A model generated the notes under the pieces. It saw nothing but the letters and a program-made list of their open reading frames with translations. It had not been told where the DNA came from and searched no databases. Position numbers and translations under genes: made by a program. From Nitrososphaera sp. (lineage in GTDB: Archaea; Thermoproteota; Nitrososphaeria; Nitrososphaerales; Nitrososphaeraceae), in contig JAJUFP010000002.1 of assembly GCA_029263715.1 (NCBI GenBank), forward strand, positions 1 through 64,000: a stretch of DNA of 64,000 bases, written 5' to 3'. Below, piece by piece: positions 59,324 through 64,000 of this stretch (position 1 is its first letter; each line of letters begins with the position of its first letter).

Positions 59324-60409
59324 TCAGCTCAGTGCAAAGCCGCAGCTGTTGCAGAACTTGGAATCCTCTGGGTTTGTGTGCCCGCACTTTGAGCAGACAT
59401 AACTTACCTTTGCTCCACAGTTATTGCAAAAGTTGGCGCCGGCGGAGATTAGTTGCTTGCATGAAGGACAGACTATCTGGTCCTGCAGGGCCTGCGGTGC
59501 TGTCCCAATCGCACCAGATCTGATCGTTCCTTCGGTCTTTTGCCTTTGTGGGAATTTCTTTTCTGCCTCCTTTATGTCATCGCAGGCTGCCTTTGCCAGA
59601 CGTACCAGGCCCTCCGGGTCGGTCACATGTGAAAACTGTATCATGGATCTTCCGTCTGCCATGAACACGACATCGCCCACAATGCGGCTTGTCGTACTGC
59701 GCTCGCCGGATGTGCCCGTGTAGTTGCCTGTTCTTCTATAAGTTCCAGAACTTTGCGAGTCGGATTCCCTGTGCTGGTTCATCACCACTATATCATCGAC
59801 TGTTGAAAGAAACACCCGGCCGCATTCATGGGTCTTGAAATCGTACTGGATAGCCCTAAAGTTCGTAAGGGCAAACAACATCCTGACGTGTCTGTTTATG
59901 ATCCCCTCGTCCATGGTGCGCATCCAAAGTACCTCTTCGTTTTCTGCAAGAAACGGCGCCTTGTAAAAGACCTTTGATACAGCCGGCTTGTTGCGGTGGT
60001 TATGGATGCATTCGGCTGTCGACCAGTAACCCTTGGATATCTGGCTGAGGTTTTGCACAATCTGGATAAATTCGTTAACCTTCTTGTCCTCGATGTCTAC
60101 CGTGATCGATCCTCCGCCCGTCTGGTCGCCATACTTGATCTCTACTGAAAGGTTTGTTCGCTTTAGCAGCCCTTCTGGCCTTGAAACGGTGTTTACCGAC
60201 TGGATGAAGTTCAAGCCAGTGGCAAACAGGGACAGGCCGTCCTTGGTCTGCAAGTCCAGTTTGTTTCCTGCCTCCATGGGATAAATTACCATCTTACTGA
60301 CACTCCGTATCTCCGTGCCGTCCTGCTTGGCCGATTCCACGTCGTAAGAGAACTTTTCAACCCGTTTTGGGTCGACCATCGGCTTGACAAAAAAGTGGGG
60401 ATCCACCAA
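59324..60409 (-). CDS. PH-like-domain protein with double zinc ribbon
   Basis: The 361-residue protein has a long N-terminal part with beta-strand periodicity (about residues 1-150) and a PH-like domain (about 160-290) containing KAPFLAENEEVLWMRTMD and SRIVGDVVFMADGRSMIQF. Two zinc ribbons end it: CPSCKQLISAGANFCNNCG and CSKCGHTNPEDSKFCNSCG. The layout is shared by thaumarchaeal membrane or vesicle-associated proteins, but I cannot assign a role. 14 bases before the prenyltransferase gene, so probably co-transcribed. Confidence 0.7.
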   Translation of the reverse strand: MVDPHFFVKPMVDPKRVEKFSYDVESAKQDGTEIRSVSKMVIYPMEAGNKLDLQTKDGLSLFATGLNFIQSVNTVSRPEGLLKRTNLSVEIKYGDQTGGGSITVDIEDKKVNEFIQIVQNLSQISKGYWSTAECIHNHRNKPAVSKVFYKAPFLAENEEVLWMRTMDEGIINRHVRMLFALTNFRAIQYDFKTHECGRVFLSTVDDIVVMNQHRESDSQSSGTYRRTGNYTGTSGERSTTSRIVGDVVFMADGRSMIQFSHVTDPEGLVRLAKAACDDIKEAEKKFPQRQKTEGTIRSGAIGTAPQALQDQIVCPSCKQLISAGANFCNNCGAKVSYVCSKCGHTNPEDSKFCNSCGFALS

Positions 60410-60724
60410 AACTATCTACTATGCAGAAAGAAAGGTTGTATTTATGCACTGCCATCAAGACAATACGAATTTCATAATTTGCTTAAGCTACAGTTATCAA
60501 TCATGGAAGTTATTATGAATTTTCTGCAATAGCATAGAATGATGTGTAGAACGTTTTTTGATAATCTCCAGTACAGAGTATTTTTAACCGGCCTTGCAAC
60601 GATTCAAGATTTTTGATAACCCTGCCAGTGGGACATGGAGTATGGGTGGCAAACGATCTTTTGGCCAACATGGGTAAAAATGACAGCAGAAGCTTCATTA
60701 ATGCAGGCCTTGCTAGCCATCCCT
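60410..60724. other. Intergenic region, promoter of the AsnC-type gene
   Basis: 315 bases without a supportable gene. GTATTTTTAACC at about 60579-60590 is TATA-like on the plus strand; depending on the start chosen, the AsnC-type protein may begin at 60635, 60680 or 60725. Confidence 0.35.
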
Positions 60725-60964
60725 ATGGCAGAGGCATACATTCTGATAAACTGTGAACTTGGTTCTGAGGACGGCGTGATCAAGGATCTCAAGGCCATAT
60801 CCGGTGTGGCAGAGGTGAAAGGCGTCTTTGGAGTTTACGACATCATCGCCAGAATCAAGGCCGCAACCGAGGAAGAGCTGAAAAAGACCGTTGGCAAGAT
60901 CCGGTCACACCAGAGCATCAAGTCCAGCCTGACGATGGTGGTCATCGAAGGCCAGGGAGACTGA
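60725..60964 (+). CDS. Lrp/AsnC ligand-binding (RAM) domain protein
   Basis: From ATG 60725 the protein has 79 residues and begins exactly where the family does: AEAYILINCELGSEDGVIKDL, KAISGVAEVKGVFGVYDIIARI and SLTMVVIEGQ. It is a stand-alone effector domain of Lrp/AsnC regulators, which binds amino acids and forms dimers or octamers. No DNA-binding part is attached, as in many thaumarchaeal paralogues. Starts at 60635 and 60680 are open but add residues unlike the family. Downstream is the structured leader of the next gene. Confidence 0.8.
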   Translation: MAEAYILINCELGSEDGVIKDLKAISGVAEVKGVFGVYDIIARIKAATEEELKKTVGKIRSHQSIKSSLTMVVIEGQGD

Positions 60965-60993
60965 CCACCCCCTCCCCCTGACGGGCTTCATTG

Positions 60994-61002
60994 ATTATAA
61001 AC
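60994..61002 (+). promoter_or_regulatory. TATA box before the structured leader
   Basis: ATTATAAAC on the plus strand predicts transcription from about 61022-61027, at the foot of the possible RNA structure, giving a leader of about 85 bases. Confidence 0.45.
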
Positions 61003-61024
61003 CTGACAGAACAATCATCAGATG

Positions 61025-61083
61025 CCTGTAGAACGTGTTGCCATGTTTCCCCTCCCCCGGGATTCGCAGTTCTACGGGCAACC
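61025..61083 (+). ncRNA. Possible structured 5' leader with pseudoknot option
   Basis: CCTGTAGAAC (61025-61034) can pair with GTTCTACGGG (61069-61078) over 10 positions including one G-U. Alternatively GTTGCC (61037-61042) pairs with GGCAAC (61077-61082), making a crossing, pseudoknot-type fold. The loops expose C-rich tracts CCCCTCCCCCGGG and CCTCCCCC. The element ends 27 bases before the 61110 start codon. Function unknown; it could regulate the winged-helix gene. Confidence 0.45.
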
Positions 61084-61109
61084 TCCCCCTTCTCACGCAA
61101 TGGTTATAG

Positions 61110-62090
61110 ATGACTGCGCCAGAATCAAGCCCATTGTCTTCTAGCAATCAACCAGCCAACAGTTTGATCTCTGAGATTGACCAGCAGGTGCTATCGTTAT
61201 TCCCAAGCCTTGCTGTAAAAAAGCCGGCAGACCTCAAGAGGCTGACATGCCTTAAGGCCGTTGGCGAGGCTGGAAGGCCCCTGAGCCATACCGAGGTCTC
61301 AAAGATCGCCGGTATTCCGGCGGCAACGGCCAAGAAGAACCTTGGCGACCTGGTCTTGCTGTCGCTTCTGACAGCAGAAAAGAAGGAAAAACAGCTGGTT
61401 TACACCCTGACGGCAAAGGGGGCCATGGCCCTCATGTCCTTTGCGCCTTTCCGCAGCTTTTCAAAGGTCATGCCGTTTTTGGCGCTCCAGAAAAACGACG
61501 ATCTGGCCTTTGCGATGCTGGTGATTGCAAACTCGTCTGCTGAAAGAAAGGACGACCTGCTTTACACCACTCTTTCTGGATACGCAAAGTACGGCCACAG
61601 CATGGAATCAAGGGACGGCCAGACGGCGGCAGACTCGCTTCTTAGGTATTACGCCAGCCAATGCAAGGTCCAGTCAAAGGCGCTTCCGCCGTACCTCAAC
61701 ATGTTCCGGGATTTCACACCGGCCGGCTTTCAAGACATACTAAAGATGCTGCTTGTGGCCCTCAAGCCGACGCCTGATGATTACAACTGGCTTGTCCAGT
61801 TCTTCCACGAGCTGGTGGAGTTCTACTACAACCCCGTCAGGATGGCCTACATGAACATGCTGACCCATGATGTGGCGCTAAAAAGCCGGCTTGACCAGTA
61901 TCGAAAGGAGCAGGAGGCCATGATGAAGAGGGCAGACGGCGGCATAGAACTGACCTTCAAGGTCCTTGGCGGCTTTGAGCTGGAAAAGTTTGTCAACATG
62001 CCGCCGCACCTCAAGGCCATGGGGCTAAAGCTTGTACTGGAGCCGCTCCGGTTCATGAACAACGAGCTGCGTGCCAAGTTCTGGTCTTAA
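61110..62090 (+). CDS. Winged-helix regulator with an all-helical C-terminal domain
   Basis: The 326-residue protein has a Ser/Pro-rich N-terminus (1-20), a winged helix at about residues 30-115 (LKRLTCLKAVGEAGRPLSHT, AATAKKNLGDLVLLSLLT, LTAKGAMALMSF), and a large helical C-terminal domain that I do not recognise (FPLVALKPTPDDYNWL-like and GIELTFKVLGGFELEKFVNM segments). It may sense a metabolite or protein partner. It sits behind the pseudoknot-like leader, suggesting post-transcriptional control. AT composition as neighbours. Confidence 0.72.
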   Translation: MTAPESSPLSSSNQPANSLISEIDQQVLSLFPSLAVKKPADLKRLTCLKAVGEAGRPLSHTEVSKIAGIPAATAKKNLGDLVLLSLLTAEKKEKQLVYTLTAKGAMALMSFAPFRSFSKVMPFLALQKNDDLAFAMLVIANSSAERKDDLLYTTLSGYAKYGHSMESRDGQTAADSLLRYYASQCKVQSKALPPYLNMFRDFTPAGFQDILKMLLVALKPTPDDYNWLVQFFHELVEFYYNPVRMAYMNMLTHDVALKSRLDQYRKEQEAMMKRADGGIELTFKVLGGFELEKFVNMPPHLKAMGLKLVLEPLRFMNNELRAKFWS

Positions 62091-62122
62091 AGATAGTACT
62101 ACTGGACCGGAAATGGAGAATC

Positions 62123-62133
62123 CTTAAATAATC
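62123..62133 (+). promoter_or_regulatory. TATA box of the 62152 operon
   Basis: CTTAAATAATC lies 19-29 bases before the ATG at 62152. It is the same 11-base element as in front of the caspase and adaptor genes. Confidence 0.6.
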
Positions 62134-62151
62134 AGCCGATAATAGGGCCCT

Positions 62152-62637
62152 ATGGCTGCTCAAATAGGTCAAGAATTGGCAAGCGTGCCATTTGACGAGA
62201 TGATTAGGAACCTTCTGCTGGCCATGGTCGACGCACAGAACCAGGCGAACTCTTCGTTCATCGCCGGTATCCAGGAACTGGCAGACACCGAAGTCGAGAT
62301 AAAGTACAAGAAAGATGGATCTGACAAAACCGTAACAGGCAACGCCATCGCCCTGGGAATTCTGCCAACCATGCTGCAGATACAGCAAGGCGTCATCGAG
62401 ATAAAGATGGCCATCACCATGGAACAGAAGCGGGAAGTCCAGGTAGGCATTAAGGCAAAGGCGAAATGGGCATTCTTCTCTGTTTCAGTCGATGCCAAGT
62501 ACTCGTCCAGCTACTCGTACAAGGTAGAGGCCTCCAGCTTCATAAGGATCCAGGTCGCACCGGCACCGCCGCCCCAGCCACTGATGACTGTCATACAAAA
62601 GATCATGGAAGACACCCCGGTATCGTTGCCTGCGTAG
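62152..62637 (+). CDS. DUF2589-like protein
   Basis: The 161-residue protein has the opening pattern ELASVPFDEMIRNLLLAMVDAQNQANSSFIAGIQEL that I recall from DUF2589 proteins, a family of unknown function found in bacterial gene sets. It continues with a central strand region (EIKMAITMEQKREVQVGIKA) and a Pro-rich tail (VAPAPPPQP). No signal peptide or membrane helix. First gene of a three-gene operon with 4 bases to the next. Assignment from pattern recollection. Confidence 0.6.
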   Translation: MAAQIGQELASVPFDEMIRNLLLAMVDAQNQANSSFIAGIQELADTEVEIKYKKDGSDKTVTGNAIALGILPTMLQIQQGVIEIKMAITMEQKREVQVGIKAKAKWAFFSVSVDAKYSSSYSYKVEASSFIRIQVAPAPPPQPLMTVIQKIMEDTPVSLPA

Positions 62638-62641
62638 CACA

Positions 62642-62920
62642 ATGATACCCTCCGTCCCTTTCTTGGATCTGGCAACAGAACTGGTATCTGAAGTCCTAGA
62701 GGGTACTGATTACCTTGGCAAGCTGGACTCGATCCCAAACACCGTCTTTGTGGCGCCGCAGGTGGACATCAAGTTGATGTGCTTCATCCATGGAGCACCG
62801 CCGCTGGAGATCATACCCTCAAACGCCGTCAGTACAAACTATTACGATACAAGCAAATATGAATCGGTTATCAACATACAGTTGAAGAACATACCGAGGC
62901 GAACCAAGAATGTCGGATGA
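62642..62920 (+). CDS. Unknown small protein, middle gene of a three-gene operon
   Basis: The 92-residue protein is alpha/beta (PSVPFLDLATELVSEVLEGT, VFVAPQVDIKLMCFIHG). The same PF-L pattern near the N-terminus as the first gene suggests a shared fold or common partner. It starts 4 bases after the first gene stop and overlaps the third gene start by 11 bases. I recognise no family. Confidence 0.6.
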   Translation: MIPSVPFLDLATELVSEVLEGTDYLGKLDSIPNTVFVAPQVDIKLMCFIHGAPPLEIIPSNAVSTNYYDTSKYESVINIQLKNIPRRTKNVG

Positions 62921-63701
62921 GCTAAATATATTGAAGAGTCAGATCAAGAACCTGCAAGCGGAAAAGGCAACACTGATCGGCAGGCTAGCGGAAATAGAGG
63001 GCCCGTTTTCCAACAAGATAGAGCCATCCATCCTGATAAAATCTATACAGGACGACCTGCTCAAGGTTGACGAGTTTGCCCAGACGCAGGAGCGGCAGAC
63101 AACGTACGTGGTATCCGACCTCAACCTGCAGCTAAAGGCCGTCGTCACCAAGGAGGGCGACAAGCCCCTGTTCATACTGCCGTCCAAGCCCGGAGATATT
63201 GACCCCAACCTGCTAAGCTCCGTCAACATCACCCTCAAGCCGATACCGCTTCGCGTCAAGCCGGCCGTCACGCCGCGTCCAGTTGAGGCCATTGAAGGCA
63301 TCGGCCCAATAATCGGAGGCAAGCTCCGCAAGATCGGGATAAACACCACGCTGGACCTCGCTACCGCTTCTCCGGAAGAGGTGGCCAAAGCCGGCGTCCC
63401 TGCAAAGAAGGCCACGGAATTTGTCAAGATGGCCAGGTTCATGGCCAAGTCCGAGCTGGCCGGAATCGAGAACGTCGATGAGCAGACCGCGGAGCTGCTG
63501 GTGCTCTCCGGCAAGATAGACTCAAAGGAGAAGCTTGCCCAGTCGGATCCAGAAGTGCTCTTCACCACGCTCAAAAAAGCCATAGACACCGGCAAGATCA
63601 AGGTCCCCAAGACCTTTGTTCTGGACAGAGAGAAGGTCGATACCTGGGTCAATTCTGCAAAGGTCCGCACAGGCCTGACAAGAATAGAAGTGAGCCAGTA
63701 A
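62910..63701 (+). CDS. Helix-hairpin-helix protein with N-terminal coiled coil
   Basis: The 263-residue protein begins with a short coiled coil (LNILKSQIKNLQAEKATLIG), a linker rich in prolines (RVKPAVTPRPVE), then a DUF4332-like double helix-hairpin-helix: AIEGIGPIIGGKLRKIGINT, AGVPAKKATEFVKMARFMA, and ENVDEQTAELLVLSG. Helix-hairpin-helix pairs bind DNA non-specifically or mediate protein contacts. Overlaps the middle gene by 11 bases; 3-gene operon with one promoter at 62123. The system has no known role. Confidence 0.72.
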   Translation: MSDELNILKSQIKNLQAEKATLIGRLAEIEGPFSNKIEPSILIKSIQDDLLKVDEFAQTQERQTTYVVSDLNLQLKAVVTKEGDKPLFILPSKPGDIDPNLLSSVNITLKPIPLRVKPAVTPRPVEAIEGIGPIIGGKLRKIGINTTLDLATASPEEVAKAGVPAKKATEFVKMARFMAKSELAGIENVDEQTAELLVLSGKIDSKEKLAQSDPEVLFTTLKKAIDTGKIKVPKTFVLDREKVDTWVNSAKVRTGLTRIEVSQ

Positions 63702-63896
63702 ACTATCCTTTTCTTTTTTGGTACAAATACGATCCTGGTTTTGTAGTTCAAATTCTATTGAATTTACGGTAGCAAGAGTTTCTTCACGTGTGATTCTGAA
63801 GGTATTTGAACTATCAGCACATTAAGGACTCGGCAAGCAGTTTGGATAAAAGTTCAAAAGAACCAAAAGGGCTCTGATAATCGAATAGAATAAGGA

Positions 63897-64000
63897 TTGC
63901 TGAGGCCTTGGAAGATCGCATCGATAGCAGCTGGAGTTGTAGCGCTATCTGTTGTCGTTCTCTTTTATGCAACTTCTGTAAACCCTTGCACCTTGTTTAC
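63897..64000 (+). CDS. Partial membrane or secreted protein, cut by the window end
   Basis: From TTG 63897 an open frame runs to the window end, 34 residues. It begins LRPWKIASIAAGVVALSVVV and continues LFYATSVNPCT, a clear signal anchor or membrane helix after a short basic N-terminus. The rest is outside the window. 63702-63896 holds no gene. Confidence 0.5.
   Translation, partial: MLRPWKIASIAAGVVALSVVVLFYATSVNPCTLF

Noticed and set aside
63737-63760. tRNA T-loop-like GTTCAAATTC
   Set aside because: Flanking bases do not form acceptor, D or anticodon stems.

Overview
The window reads as chromosomal DNA of an ammonia-oxidising archaeon of the Nitrososphaerales (Thaumarchaeota, soil group I.1b). 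Supporting features are ribosomal protein S26e, an Orc1/Cdc6 protein, both archaeal primase subunits, the archaeal shikimate route (ADH synthase, DHQ synthase II, GHMP-type shikimate kinase), A-type ATPase subunit F, cupredoxins, many TTG/GTG starts, and TATA boxes 20-30 bases before start codons, as expected for leaderless mRNAs. Coding DNA is mostly GC-rich; a few AT-rich patches look acquired. I saw no tRNA, rRNA or insertion sequence. The species is not determined.

Layout. 1-1.2 kb: trpB (cut by the window edge) and trpC, with a 47-residue zinc protein divergent between them. 1.4-3.5 kb: an AT-rich pair, a peptidoglycan-binding-fold protein and a DUF2515-like protein. 3.7-9.3 kb: membrane, stress and redox genes, including a CDGSH iron-sulfur gene that appears frameshifted. 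9.4-22 kb: a nearly complete aromatic amino acid cluster (ADHS, DHQS II, aroD, aroE, shikimate kinase, aroA, a RelE-type toxin-antitoxin pair, aroC, a chorismate mutase/aminotransferase fusion, tyrA). Most are collinear with overlapping starts and stops, giving a route from the central aldehyde precursors to arogenate/prephenate products; trpC and trpB at the left edge extend it to tryptophan. 22-29 kb: FluC/DUF190, several regulators including a PadR-TauE operon with a large palindromic operator, and cdc6 followed by a small winged-helix gene. 29.5-50.7 kb: CTP synthase, a NAD kinase-winged-helix fusion, sugar kinase, three-domain copper and redox proteins, S26e, a phospholipid synthase, PQQ dehydrogenase, endonuclease IV, priL-priS, a large UPF0182 membrane protein and GMP synthase amidotransferase.

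50.7-52.4 kb holds a CRISPR array of 26 identical 30-base repeats with no cas genes in the window. 55.5-58.1 kb is an AT-rich island with a caspase-like protease fused to about ten TPR repeats and a small upstream gene resembling the Pepco/trypco effector-associated adaptors. This is the best candidate here for an uncharacterised conflict or programmed-death module. 58-64 kb: UbiA-type prenyltransferase, zinc-ribbon and winged-helix proteins, a possible structured RNA leader with a pseudoknot option, and a three-gene operon of DUF2589-like, unknown and helix-hairpin-helix proteins.

Functions are assigned from recognisable motifs only; no database search was run.
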